A stretch of DNA of 64,000 nucleotides from Pseudomonas sp. PSKL.D1 (GCF_028898945.1 NZ_CP118607.1:2528001-2592000), one strand, 5' to 3'. Shown: positions 34,126 through 43,635, counted from the stretch's first letter. The notes: generated from the letters alone by a model not told the origin. Translations and numbers: made by a program.

Positions 34126-34932
34126 ATGGACAGAAATACGCCGGCAGTAGGAAAGAACGTTCATCAAGTATCACTGACCCCCGTCGAAACCCCGAAGGCG
34201 CCCCTGGTGCGCAACCAGACCGAACTGCTGGGCGAGTTCGACTACGTGCAGACCCGCGTGGTACCGCTGAACCCTGAGCACCTTGAGCGCAACCGCATCG
34301 TCTCGTTCAACAAGAACTCGAACATGAGCGGCGCCATCGACCTGCTGCGCACCCAGGTGCTGCAGGCCATGGAGGAAAACGGCTGGCGCACCCTGGCAAT
34401 CACCTCGCCAACGCCCGAAGCGGGCAAAACCGTGCTGGCCATCAACCTGGCCATGAGCATTGCCCACCACACCAACAAAACGGCGCTGCTCACCGACTTC
34501 GACCTGCGCCGGCCCAAGGTCGGCAGCAAGCTTGGCCTGCCGATGGACAAAGCGCTCAACGAGTTGCTTGGCGGCAAGGCCTGGCTCGAAGAAGTGCTGG
34601 TGAACCCGACCTTGCCACGCTTTGTGGTGTTGCCGACGCGTGAACCCATCCCCATGTCCACCGAGGTGCTGTCGTCGCCACGGGTGAATCAACTGATTGG
34701 CGAACTGCGTGATCGGTATGAATCGCGAATCTGCATTTTCGACCTGCCGCCGCTGTTGAGTTCGGATGATGCGATTACCGTGTTGCCGAAGTTTGATTGT
34801 GTGTTGTTGGTGGTGGCCAATGGGGTGAACAGCAAGAAAGAGATCGAGGATTGCCTGTATCACCTGGCGAACGCGAACCTGATCGGGGCGGTGTTGAACA
34901 AGGCGGATGAGAAACCCCGGGCGTATTATTGA
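34126..34932 (+). CDS. BY-kinase-like (CpsD / exosortase-associated autokinase family) ATPase
   Basis: 268 residues, cytoplasmic. Walker A is ITSPTPEAGKTVLAINLA, very like the SPTPGAGKT form of exosortase-associated tyrosine autokinases. Walker A' is TALLTDFDLRRPK and Walker B is ICIFDLPPLLSSDD. The C-terminal tyrosine cluster of true BY-kinases is reduced to YY at the very end (RAYY). It should pair with the chain-length protein encoded 11 bases upstream and cycle phosphorylation or ATP binding to control polymer assembly. Last gene of the export block, convergent with galE across a REP. Confidence 0.88.
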   Translation: MDRNTPAVGKNVHQVSLTPVETPKAPLVRNQTELLGEFDYVQTRVVPLNPEHLERNRIVSFNKNSNMSGAIDLLRTQVLQAMEENGWRTLAITSPTPEAGKTVLAINLAMSIAHHTNKTALLTDFDLRRPKVGSKLGLPMDKALNELLGGKAWLEEVLVNPTLPRFVVLPTREPIPMSTEVLSSPRVNQLIGELRDRYESRICIFDLPPLLSSDDAITVLPKFDCVLLVVANGVNSKKEIEDCLYHLANANLIGAVLNKADEKPRAYY

Positions 34933-35005
34933 GGCTTGGAACGGCCTTGCCAACACAACGCCGCCCTCAAGGAACTGCACATAACGTATTGAATTAGCAG
35001 GGACA

Positions 35006-35136
35006 TGTGGGAGCGGCCTTGCCGGGGCGCCGGACCGGTCGGAAAGGGGCGCGAAGCGGCCCCAAGATCTCAGCTTCGCAGCCAAAAATGCCGGGGCTGC
35101 TGTGCAGCCCTTTCGCGACACAAGGCCGCTCCCACA
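35006..35136. repeat. REP pair between convergent autokinase and galE genes
   Basis: tgtgggagcggccttg (35006-35021) and its exact complement (35121-35136) enclose about 100 bases. The whole 319-base gap 34933-35251 holds only this repeat region; no gene is seen. It probably ends both transcripts. Confidence 0.8.
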
Positions 35137-35251
35137 GTGACCGCGTCAATTTTTAGGTTTTGTACCAGACAATTGCTCCCACAGGGTATGCGACACACTC
35201 GCTGCCGCAGTTCCCTGTGCGACAGCGCAGCCCGAATGCGCTGGGTGATCG

Positions 35252-36214
35252 TCAACGCCAAGGATACCGCTGCTCCCACCCCCAGGCATGCCCCACAATC
35301 GTCTCCAGCCCCGCAAACCGAGGCGCCCACCCCAGCAGTTCCCTGGCCCGGCTCGCATCCGCCACCAACCGGGCCGGGTCGCCATCACGGCGTGGCGCTT
35401 CGATCACCTCGATCCGCTGCCCGGTCGCCGCGCGGGCTGTCTCGATCACCGCCTGCACTGAAAACCCCTGGCCATTGCCGAGGTTGAACGCTGTGGTGTC
35501 GCCGCCGGCCAGCAGATACTGCACTGCCAGTTCATGCGCCGACGCCAGGTCCGCCACATGCACATAATCCCGAATGCAGGTACCGTCGGGGGTGTCGTAG
35601 TCGTGGCCGAATACGGTAATGGCCTGGCGCCGCCCGGAGGCGGCCTGCAGGATCAACGGGATCAGGTGGGTTTCCGGCTCATGGCATTCCCCTAGTTGCC
35701 CGTCGGGGTCAGCGCCGGCGGCATTGAAGTAACGCAGGCTCACCGACTTCAGCCCGTAGGCCCGGTCGAAGTCCTGCAAAATCTGCTCGACCATCCACTT
35801 GCTGCGCCCGTACGGGTTGATCGGCGCCTTGGGGTGGGCTTCGTCGATGGGGGTATAGTGAGGGTCGCCGTAGACGGCGGCACTGGAAGAAAAAATCAGG
35901 TACTTGATACGCGCCCGTATCATCGCTTCAAGCAGGGTCAGGGTGGCCGCGACATTGTTGTGGTAGTACTTGTCGGGGTCTGCCACCGACTCACCCACCT
36001 GAATGTGCGAGGCGAAGTGAAACACCGCATCGAACCGGCACTCGGCAAACAGCGCATCCAGGGCCTGCGCATTGGCGATGTCCAGTTCGACCCATTCGAT
36101 ACCGGGGCCGGTGGGTGCGATGTCTGCCACCACCACGTCATGGCCCGCCTGCAGCAAATGCTTGACCATGTGCGACCCGATGTAACCTGCACCGCCGACA
36201 ACCAAATACTTCAT
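35252..36214 (-). CDS. galE: UDP-glucose 4-epimerase
   Basis: 320 residues. The N-terminal Rossmann motif is VVGGAGYIGSHMVKHLL. The catalytic pair is SSSAAVYG and Y-x3-K in PYGRSKWMVEQIL. LRYFNAAGADPDGQLGE and GTCIRDYVHVADLA are GalE landmarks. It interconverts UDP-glucose and UDP-galactose, so the polymer probably contains Gal or GalNAc. It is last in the wzy-hydrolase-galE minus-strand block, 66 bases after the hydrolase gene, and supplies precursor for the glycosyltransferases. Confidence 0.95.
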   Translation of the reverse strand: MKYLVVGGAGYIGSHMVKHLLQAGHDVVVADIAPTGPGIEWVELDIANAQALDALFAECRFDAVFHFASHIQVGESVADPDKYYHNNVAATLTLLEAMIRARIKYLIFSSSAAVYGDPHYTPIDEAHPKAPINPYGRSKWMVEQILQDFDRAYGLKSVSLRYFNAAGADPDGQLGECHEPETHLIPLILQAASGRRQAITVFGHDYDTPDGTCIRDYVHVADLASAHELAVQYLLAGGDTTAFNLGNGQGFSVQAVIETARAATGQRIEVIEAPRRDGDPARLVADASRARELLGWAPRFAGLETIVGHAWGWEQRYPWR

Positions 36215-36280
36215 CCAATCCTCCTGGAACAGACGCAGCGTCGAATGCCTGGATTACAGGTCTGAATTGACTCTAGATGG

Positions 36281-38869
36281 CTATTTCAGGAACAGCCAAT
36301 TGCTCATCTGCTTGCCGTCGAAGCTGATGGCGTAACGGCCGTTTTTATAGTCAGTGGCCAACACGGTTTCTTTTCCGTCACTGCTGCGTGTGTGCAGCTT
36401 CAACCCGGCGGGGGCGCGTATGTTCAGCGTGCCTTGCAGGGGTTCAACATGGAACGGGGTCATGTCATCGGGCCGGGGTACGGCGCGCGTGCCCAGCGAG
36501 ATCAGCAAGCTGCGCGATTGATTGAGCGGTTTGGCGTCCAGGCTTTGCACCGCGACGCTGGCATAGGGTGTTTTCAAGTCAATCCTGATATCTCCCACCT
36601 CCGTCGAGCGGCCGCCCAGCCAACCGCTGGCGGCCTGGGTCAGGGGCGTGTTGATGGTGTAGATGCCTTGCTGCCAGTTGCGCCGCAGTTCACCGGTGTC
36701 GGACACGGCTTCATCGGCATCGGCAGCCAGCAACGACTGATTCGGGTCTTTGAGTACCTGGGCGTCACCCGGCACAGCGCCCGCTTGCAACCACGGCAGT
36801 TCAGGCGTTGATGGCATGGCGATCTGCAACCGGCCCTTTTCCATGGCCGTGCGCAGCAGCACCGAGTTGCCCGGGGTGATGAACTGGCCGAACAGGGTGG
36901 CAGGCGAGGGGGCAAATACATAGCGGGTAGTGGCCATGTGCACGTCCTCGCGGCGGTACAGCAGCGCGGCAGCGGGGAGGGTGGCCAGCAGCGCCGGGTC
37001 GTTGTAGGCGTGCCAGTTGTCGGCCCGGCGCCAGCCTTCGGTAAAGGCCTGCTGGCTGTAGGCGTACTGCATCATGGCTTGCCAGCCCTGGTGGGCGGCG
37101 GTGGCGGCCACGTACAGCGGCAGCGCGTGGCGGTCGGGCAGGGGGAAGGGTTCGGCGTTCCATTCGGTGACGGTCATCGGCTTGCCCAGTACCTGGGCGG
37201 CACCCAGCCAGTGGATCATGCCGTCGGTGGTCAGCGGGTTCTTCTCCAGTTGGCCTATGCCGCCGTAGGCGTGGGCATCGACCACGTCGCCGGCGGTCAG
37301 CGCGGGCAGGGCGGCCAGGCCGTTGCCACCCCAGGTGCTGGTGGTGACGATGGGCACTTTCACGCCCAGCCCGCGCAGGTGCGCGATCATGTCGACGTTG
37401 AAGCGCCGCTCCAGGTCGTTGAGAAACAGCTTGGCCGGGCCGGGCTCCCAGGCGCGCCAGGCCTGGTCGGCGGGCAGGCCGGTGCGGGCGGCGAAGGCCT
37501 TGGCGTGGTCCATGTACAGGCGGCTGTGCTTGGGCACGTTTTTGTCGGGCAGCAAGGCGTTGCCGAAATGCTGGGTGATGTCGTTTTCGTTGGTGATCAG
37601 TACGCCGGCAATCGCCGGGTCGTCCTTGTAGGCAAGGCCGGTGAAGCTGTTGACGTGGCTGAGGTACTGCTCGGCGAAGCGCTTCATCGCCTGCTGGAGC
37701 GTGACGTTGACGTAGGCGTAGCCTTTGATGCCGGTGTGGTTTTCACCTTTTGCCAGTTCGTCGAAGGCGTAGATGTTGTCGTTCGCGGTGACGATGCGCT
37801 CCACATGCATGTCGAGCCACACGTAGATGCCTTCGTCCTTGAGGCACTTGATCCACCAGTCGATCTTCTTCAGCGAGGCCTCGCTCAGCTGCCCTGTGTT
37901 GCGCAGGGCCTGCATGTCGCCGAACAGGTTGGGGTTGACCCAGGGCGAGTCGTGGTGGTGCAGGCGCACAAGGTTGAAGCCCAGGGCCGACAGGCGTTTG
38001 GCCTGATGCCGGATTTCATCGTCGGGGGTGTTGAACAGGGCATAGGCTGACAGGTTGGTGCCCCAGAAGCGCGCCGGGGTGTTGTCGGCGAACAGCAGGT
38101 TTTCGCCGTCCGCTTTGACGAACCCCCGCTTGCCGGCCGGTTTTTCGGTGGCGTTGAGGAACGACAGGTCGACGGGGGCGGTGCGCCAGTCGAGTTGATC
38201 ATCCGGCCATTGGCTGGGGTCGGCGAGGCCAAAGCGCTCGGTCGGTGTTGCGCCCAGGGCAATGTCCCCCGTCACGTTCACCGTGGCCTTGAACTGTTGC
38301 TGCCCGGGTTGGATAGGGTCGGTGTAAAAGAAAGCGCGGATCTCCGAGGTGTCGCCACGCTCGAAATACACCCTGGCCAAGGCAGGTTCAACGCGCATTT
38401 CGATACGCCGGGTTGGTGTGCCCCACGCCCAGCCACGGTTGCCGGGCAACAGCACCGGGTCGCCCATTTCGCCGCTGATCAACGCCGGGTCGAAGCGAAA
38501 CACCATGCCGCCCCCCATCACGTCGCGCTTGAGGCTGTGCGCCGTGAGGTCGAAAGCCCAGCTCAGCGTTTGTACCTGGGGCCGGGTGATTGCCGCCTTG
38601 AGGTCGAAGTCCAGCTGCGGGTTCTTGCCCGTCAGGCTGTAGTCAAACGGGCCGTTGACCTTGAATACGGTGCCAAAACCGGTCCAGTCCCAGTTCGCCC
38701 CCCAAAAGTCGAAGCGCGGCACCATCGCCGGCCCGCCACCCAGGGTAAGGTTGGGCAGGCCGCTCTTTTCGTCAACGCTGACGACCCAGGCCGAAGCCTG
38801 CCCGGCCAGTGGCAATAACAGCAGGCAGAACAGTGCCGAAGCCTGGAGTACCGGGCGCAAGAAGGGCAT
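36281..38869 (-). CDS. Exported glycoside hydrolase (clan GH-A, cellulase-like fold)
   Basis: 862 residues with a signal peptide (FCLLLLPLAGQASA). A beta-rich N-terminal region is followed by a (beta/alpha)8 domain (LGFNLVRLHHHDSPWVNPN, GIYVWLDMHVERI). The acid/base candidate is Glu in ITNENDI (residue about 427) and the nucleophile candidate is Glu in VTEWNAEPF (residue about 569), the spacing and sequence of clan GH-A. A C-terminal beta domain follows. It is encoded five bases after wzy, so it is surely part of the same system. It may trim polymer in the periplasm or release chains. Substrate specificity cannot be read from sequence. Confidence 0.85.
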   Translation of the reverse strand: MPFLRPVLQASALFCLLLLPLAGQASAWVVSVDEKSGLPNLTLGGGPAMVPRFDFWGANWDWTGFGTVFKVNGPFDYSLTGKNPQLDFDLKAAITRPQVQTLSWAFDLTAHSLKRDVMGGGMVFRFDPALISGEMGDPVLLPGNRGWAWGTPTRRIEMRVEPALARVYFERGDTSEIRAFFYTDPIQPGQQQFKATVNVTGDIALGATPTERFGLADPSQWPDDQLDWRTAPVDLSFLNATEKPAGKRGFVKADGENLLFADNTPARFWGTNLSAYALFNTPDDEIRHQAKRLSALGFNLVRLHHHDSPWVNPNLFGDMQALRNTGQLSEASLKKIDWWIKCLKDEGIYVWLDMHVERIVTANDNIYAFDELAKGENHTGIKGYAYVNVTLQQAMKRFAEQYLSHVNSFTGLAYKDDPAIAGVLITNENDITQHFGNALLPDKNVPKHSRLYMDHAKAFAARTGLPADQAWRAWEPGPAKLFLNDLERRFNVDMIAHLRGLGVKVPIVTTSTWGGNGLAALPALTAGDVVDAHAYGGIGQLEKNPLTTDGMIHWLGAAQVLGKPMTVTEWNAEPFPLPDRHALPLYVAATAAHQGWQAMMQYAYSQQAFTEGWRRADNWHAYNDPALLATLPAAALLYRREDVHMATTRYVFAPSPATLFGQFITPGNSVLLRTAMEKGRLQIAMPSTPELPWLQAGAVPGDAQVLKDPNQSLLAADADEAVSDTGELRRNWQQGIYTINTPLTQAASGWLGGRSTEVGDIRIDLKTPYASVAVQSLDAKPLNQSRSLLISLGTRAVPRPDDMTPFHVEPLQGTLNIRAPAGLKLHTRSSDGKETVLATDYKNGRYAISFDGKQMSNWLFLK

Positions 38870-38874
38870 GGGCG

Positions 38875-40401
38875 TTACCTGGGTTGGAGTACGGAAGGGG
38901 AAAGTTCGGCGCTTTCTGCAAACCTGAGCCTGCGCACCATCTGCGCATACGCCACGCCCAGGCCGCCCACCGACCAGTACACCACCGGGATGACGGTGAT
39001 GCTGCTGACGGTGAAAATGATCACCATGATGCCGATCAGCGTTGCCAGCAAGGCGCGCCCAAGGCGCCGATGCTCATCCTCCTTGTCGGGGAATGCCCGC
39101 AGGGCCTTGAAGATCGCCCACAACACACTGGCAAAAAAGGCAATGAACAGCGACATACCCACCAGGCCGAAGCGCAACGCCAGGCTGATGTAGCTGTTGA
39201 CGATGTCGATGATGCCTTCGCCCTGGATCATCGACTGCATCTCGGGGGTACTGCGGAAATCGAACGAGCCGAACAGCGGGTTGCGCTGGATGGTGATCCA
39301 CGAGTTGTCCAGCAGGCGCTGGCGGTAGGTGATGTTCTCTTTCTCAAGGTTGCCCACGAACGGCAACAGGTCGAGCACCTTTTCGCCCCCCGGTACCACG
39401 GTCAGCATCGGCAACGCCAACAAACCGGCGCAGGCCAGCAACAACAAGCGCTTGAATGCGCGCTTGCCGGTGGCGATGAACACGCCAATGATCACCACGG
39501 TGCCAATCCAGGGGCCGCGCGACAGCGGCACCACCAGCCCGGCGGCCAGCAGCAAAGCACCCATCAGGCGCTGCCAGCCGCTGCGCACGTAGGCCTGTAC
39601 GAACAGGTACAAGCCGATGGCCACGCTGATCACGTAGGCCAGGGCAATTGCCTGGCCGGTGGTGGCACTGGCGCGCAGGGCGCCACCCCGGCTGAGGTAG
39701 CTGGACATGCTCCACTGCACGCCCATGGCGTTGATCAGGCCGTTGTACAGCAGCCAGTGGCGGCTGTACTCGGCCACGGCAATGATTGCCAGCAGGAAGG
39801 CGGCCAGCACGAAGGCCAGCAGGGCGTCCTTGAAGTCTTGCAGGGTCTTCAGGCCGCGGCTGGCGACGTAATACGGCAGGAACACGTCCAGGTACACCGA
39901 CACGCCCTGGCGCAGGGTGTCGGTTACCGTGGTGTCGCGCAGGTAGAGCAGGGTCATCAGCACCAGGCTGGCGGCCAGTAACTTGTCGGGCAGGGTGCGG
40001 CCAAAGCGCAGGGTGTCACTCTGCTTGCTCAAGGCCAAGGCCGCGGGCAACAGCACGCACAAGGCCAGGATGCGGATATGGTTGAGTTCGATCAGGTAGT
40101 TGATCACGCCAAAGCCCGGGATCTCCACTGCGGCAGGCGGGATGGCGAACACCAGCATGAAGAACAGCGCCAAGGTGTTGTGCTCGCGCCGACGGGCCAC
40201 GAACAAGGTGATCATCGCCGCAGCCGTGTACACCCAAAAGCTGTGGGAAAAGAACGCCAGCAGGGTAATCAGAAACCACAGGTTGCGCCGCCGCTTGAAG
40301 TCCCGGTCGGGGATCAGGTCGTTGGCTGGCCGCCGCGCGAGAAAAAACACCACGCTGGTGACGAACAAAATGACGATCAGCGCACGAAAATGTTCAGGCA
40401 T
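38875..40401 (-). CDS. Wzy-type exopolysaccharide polymerase (O-antigen ligase/polymerase family)
   Basis: 508 residues with about 12 transmembrane helices (ALIVILFVTSVVFFLAR at the N terminus, LLATLIGIMVIIFTVSS near the C terminus). Near residues 300-420 is a larger periplasmic loop with the Wzy_C-like region (NITYRQRLLDNSWITIQRNP, LFGSFDFRS), where conserved Arg residues act. It joins lipid-linked repeat units in the periplasm. First gene of the minus-strand block. Its promoter shares the 95-base gap 40402-40496 with the divergent flippase gene. Confidence 0.87.
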   Translation of the reverse strand: MPEHFRALIVILFVTSVVFFLARRPANDLIPDRDFKRRRNLWFLITLLAFFSHSFWVYTAAAMITLFVARRREHNTLALFFMLVFAIPPAAVEIPGFGVINYLIELNHIRILALCVLLPAALALSKQSDTLRFGRTLPDKLLAASLVLMTLLYLRDTTVTDTLRQGVSVYLDVFLPYYVASRGLKTLQDFKDALLAFVLAAFLLAIIAVAEYSRHWLLYNGLINAMGVQWSMSSYLSRGGALRASATTGQAIALAYVISVAIGLYLFVQAYVRSGWQRLMGALLLAAGLVVPLSRGPWIGTVVIIGVFIATGKRAFKRLLLLACAGLLALPMLTVVPGGEKVLDLLPFVGNLEKENITYRQRLLDNSWITIQRNPLFGSFDFRSTPEMQSMIQGEGIIDIVNSYISLALRFGLVGMSLFIAFFASVLWAIFKALRAFPDKEDEHRRLGRALLATLIGIMVIIFTVSSITVIPVVYWSVGGLGVAYAQMVRRLRFAESAELSPSVLQPR

Positions 40402-40496
40402 GGGCTACAGGCACCTGTGTGTCGGTGGACGACGGCTAGCGTCATGGCTAATTGAAACTATAGTGACTTCTAGCCATTCAGTCAGAGATTGAATTC

Positions 40497-41873
40497 ATGC
40501 CGTCGATTGAAGTGTCAGCAGCTGGGAGTCTGCGTAAAAGAGCACTGGGCGCCGGGGCATGGAACCTGGTGTCGCTGGTTGCCTCGCAGGTGATGCGGCT
40601 GGGTGGCAACTTGATCATGGCGCGTTTGCTGCTGCCGGAAATGTTCGGGGTGATGGTCATTGCCACCACCGTGTCGGTTTTATTGCACCTGCTGTCGGAT
40701 GTGGGCCTGCGCCAGAACATCATCCAGAGCCCCCGTGGTGACGACCCGCTGTTTCTCAATACCGCCTGGACCGTGCAGATTCTGCGCGGCCTGGTGCTGT
40801 TTGCCCTGACCTTGCTGCTGGCCGTGGCCGCCTGGTTCGCCCAGCGCGCCGAGCTGTGGCCGGCCGGCTCCACTTACGCCGCGCCAGAGCTGCCGGTGGT
40901 GCTGGCAGTTACCGGGGTACAGGCCATCATCTGGGGCTTCCAGTCCACCAAGATAGATGTGGCCGTACGAACTTTCCAACAGAAGCGCGTGGTATTGATC
41001 GAACTGATTTCGCAGTTCGTCGGGTTGGTCGTGATGCTGGCGATCGGTTGGTTCACGCACACCATCTGGTCGCTGGTGGCGGCCGGGGTGGTTGCCGCAT
41101 TGGTGGGCACGGTGCTTGGCCACACGTCCATCGAAGGGCCTGCCAACCGCCTGCAGTGGGACCGCAGCGCGCTGGACGAACTGGTGAATTTCGGCCGCTG
41201 GATCCTGTTGTCATCGATTGTTGGCGTACTGGCCATGTATGGCGACCGTATCTGGTTCGGGGCCAGCATGTCGGTGGCGGAACTGGGGGTGTACTCCATT
41301 GCCGTGCTGATCCTGGGGTCCATCCAGACTGGGCTGATGAAGCTGTTCGGCGCGGTGGCGCTGCCAGCGTTCAGTGAAGCCACCCGCGACGGTGACAAAC
41401 CGCGCCTGCGCCTGCTCTACGACCGCTTCAAGTTGCTGGTCGACTTGGTGACGCTGTTTGTCTGTGGTGGTTTTTTGACCGCAAGCCCCCTGCTGATCGG
41501 TTGGATGTACGACGAACGTTACGCCGAGGCGGGCACCATGCTGGCCATTTTGTCGCTGTCGTTCCTGACCTTGCGCTATACCTTGACGCATCAGGTATGG
41601 ATTGCCCTTGGGCATACCAAATACCAGGCCATGGACAACATCATCCGCCTGGTGTCGCTGTGGCTGCTGCTGCCCCTGTTGCTGGCCATCGGCGGGCCGC
41701 ACCTGGCGATTTACGGGGTGGCCCTGCACGCCTTGCCTACGCTGGCGCTGATTGTTTACGTAAACCGCAAACTGGAGATTTTCAACCTCAAACGTGAGCT
41801 GATGGTGCTGCCGATGGTGGGGGTGGGCGCGCTGTGCGGTGAATTGGTGACACGGTTCTTCCATTGGCTGTGA
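40497..41873 (+). CDS. Wzx-type lipopolysaccharide/exopolysaccharide flippase (MOP superfamily)
   Basis: 458 residues with about 12 transmembrane helices. The N-terminal part (LRKRALGAGAWNLVSLVASQ, LGGNLIMARLLLPEMFGVMV) is typical of the polysaccharide-synthase branch of MOP transporters. It should flip undecaprenyl-linked repeat units across the inner membrane. First gene of the long plus-strand synthesis block. It shares a 95-base divergent promoter region with wzy, so polymerase and flippase could be co-regulated. Confidence 0.92.
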   Translation: MPSIEVSAAGSLRKRALGAGAWNLVSLVASQVMRLGGNLIMARLLLPEMFGVMVIATTVSVLLHLLSDVGLRQNIIQSPRGDDPLFLNTAWTVQILRGLVLFALTLLLAVAAWFAQRAELWPAGSTYAAPELPVVLAVTGVQAIIWGFQSTKIDVAVRTFQQKRVVLIELISQFVGLVVMLAIGWFTHTIWSLVAAGVVAALVGTVLGHTSIEGPANRLQWDRSALDELVNFGRWILLSSIVGVLAMYGDRIWFGASMSVAELGVYSIAVLILGSIQTGLMKLFGAVALPAFSEATRDGDKPRLRLLYDRFKLLVDLVTLFVCGGFLTASPLLIGWMYDERYAEAGTMLAILSLSFLTLRYTLTHQVWIALGHTKYQAMDNIIRLVSLWLLLPLLLAIGGPHLAIYGVALHALPTLALIVYVNRKLEIFNLKRELMVLPMVGVGALCGELVTRFFHWL

Positions 41874-41977
41874 CGGTGTGCTCTACACAGGCGGTGCCAA
41901 GGCGATGGGCAGGATGGCGCATCGCGGATTCGGGGCTAGGATTCAAAAGAAAAAGGCACAGCACAGGTTTGGGGATC

Positions 41978-42166
41978 ATGGGGAAGCTAACGTTTTGCAC
42001 ACTGGCGCTTAACCGCCGGGGTTTTCTTCGTCACTGTGTCTTGCTGGGGGTGGGCGGGGCGGTATTTGGCAGCTCGGCCATTGCGGCCGCCAAACCGGCA
42101 GCGAAAACCGGGTATGTGGTGATCAACGGATGGGTATTGCCGTCCCAGTACTTCCGGGACCAGTAG
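41978..42166 (+). CDS. Tat-signal micropeptide next to GMC oxidoreductase
   Basis: 62 residues. Residues 11-36 form a twin-arginine signal: NRRGFLRHCVLLGVGGAVFG, then SSAIAAA. Only about 25 residues remain after cleavage (KTGYVVINGWVLPSQYFRDQ). The ATG at 41978 follows ggggatc. The stop is two bases before the oxidoreductase ATG at 42169, so the two are translated together. I do not recognise the family. The likely role is that of a Tat-carrying partner which exports or anchors the GMC enzyme, which has no signal of its own, as small subunits do for gluconate dehydrogenases. This is inference. Confidence 0.7.
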   Translation: MGKLTFCTLALNRRGFLRHCVLLGVGGAVFGSSAIAAAKPAAKTGYVVINGWVLPSQYFRDQ

Positions 42167-42168
42167 GT

Positions 42169-43635
42169 ATGATCAAGGACTATCAGGCGCAGAAGACGCT
42201 GCGCGATACCTATGATTTTTGCATCGTCGGCGCCGGGCCGGCGGGCATCACGCTGGCTTTGCAGCTGGCAAAGGCCGGCTGGAGCGTGGTGTTGATCGAA
42301 GGCGGTGGCCATGAGTACGCCCCGCGTTCGCAGGAGCTGTACCATTGCACCTCGTCGGGCTGGGAGCTTTACCCGGGCGAGACGCGCCTGCGTTTTCTCG
42401 GCGGCACCTCCAACCACTGGGCCGGCCGCTGCCGCCCGTTCACGCCTTCGGACTTTGCCGTGGCGCCTCAGGGAGGCTTGCCAGGCTGGCCGATCCCCTA
42501 CGCGGAGATCGAGCGCTACCTGGCTGCGGCCATGGACATCGTGGACTTGCCCCAGGGCGCGGAATTTCACGCCATGAACGCGGCCTTGAAAGGCGGCGAT
42601 TTCGACGCTGACCGTTTTCTGCTCAGCCCGCCAACACGCTTTGCGCAGAAGTACGCCACGGCACTTGAAGAAACCGCCGGGCTGGATGTGTTCATCAACT
42701 GCAATTGCGTGGACCTCGAGTTCGACAAGGCCTCGGCCAGCCTCAAGGCCGTGCAGGTGTCGGATTACGACTTGCACCGTGAGCGCATCGTGGCCAGGCA
42801 TTACGTGCTCGCTACGGGCGCGATCGAAAATGCCCGGCAGTTACTCAACAGCCAGTCGCTGCGCGAGGCTGGCGTCATTACCGCTGACGGGCTGGCCGGC
42901 AAATGCTTCATGGAGCACCTGAACGTTGAAATGGGCGGCTTCATCCTCAAAGACGGTGAAGACACCAGCCCGCATCAGTACTACACCACCGACGCCTTTG
43001 TTGCCGAATACAGCGCAGGCAAGGGCAATGTCACCACCTCTGTGCTGGATGATGTGCAGACCTATGGCAGAACCGCCGAGGTCAAGCACTTTCTGGAGAG
43101 CCTGGCCTGCGAGATGGGCGTGGCCAGCAAGATCGAGTTCGTGGCCAAGTTCAGCTGCCCCGGTGACGGCGTGATCAGCACCATGATCGAGCAGTTTCCC
43201 AGCGCGAAAAGCCACATTTCGCTGCTGGAAGAAAAAGACGCGCTGGGCGTTGCCAAGGTCAACGTCAATTGGGTGCTCAGCGAGTACGACCGGCACACCA
43301 TCAGTTGCATTGGCAGCGAGCTGGCCAAGCAGTTTGCCGACATGGGCCTGGGTTTCGTCAAGCTCAACCCCTTTGTCTACGACGCCAGTATCCCCCTGAA
43401 GATGCAACCGCATGCACATCACATGGGCACCACGCGCATGGCGGCGTCGCCGGAACATGGCGTGGTCGACAGCAACTGCAAGGTGTTTGGCACCGAGAAC
43501 CTTTATGTCGCCGGCAGCAGCATTTTCGCCACCGGCGGCGCTTCCAATCCGACCATGCCACTGTTGCAGTTCGCGTTGCGCCTGGCGGACCACCTCGACC
43601 AGAAAATGAAGTCCACACGCAGTGCCGTGGTGTGA
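42169..43635 (+). CDS. GMC-family FAD-dependent oxidoreductase of the exopolysaccharide locus
   Basis: 488 residues. The FAD-binding motif is YDFCIVGAGPAGITLALQLA (residues about 14-33). FLGGTSNHWAGRC is the second FAD contact. The GMC C-terminal region has HAHHMGTTRMAASPEHGVVD with the conserved His, then NLYVAGSSIFATGGASNPTM. It should oxidise an alcohol or sugar hydroxyl. No signal peptide is seen; a Tat micropeptide is encoded directly upstream. It may modify the polymer or a sugar precursor. The ATG at 42169 is chosen over an upstream codon at 42130 that overlaps the micropeptide. Confidence 0.9.
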   Translation: MIKDYQAQKTLRDTYDFCIVGAGPAGITLALQLAKAGWSVVLIEGGGHEYAPRSQELYHCTSSGWELYPGETRLRFLGGTSNHWAGRCRPFTPSDFAVAPQGGLPGWPIPYAEIERYLAAAMDIVDLPQGAEFHAMNAALKGGDFDADRFLLSPPTRFAQKYATALEETAGLDVFINCNCVDLEFDKASASLKAVQVSDYDLHRERIVARHYVLATGAIENARQLLNSQSLREAGVITADGLAGKCFMEHLNVEMGGFILKDGEDTSPHQYYTTDAFVAEYSAGKGNVTTSVLDDVQTYGRTAEVKHFLESLACEMGVASKIEFVAKFSCPGDGVISTMIEQFPSAKSHISLLEEKDALGVAKVNVNWVLSEYDRHTISCIGSELAKQFADMGLGFVKLNPFVYDASIPLKMQPHAHHMGTTRMAASPEHGVVDSNCKVFGTENLYVAGSSIFATGGASNPTMPLLQFALRLADHLDQKMKSTRSAVV

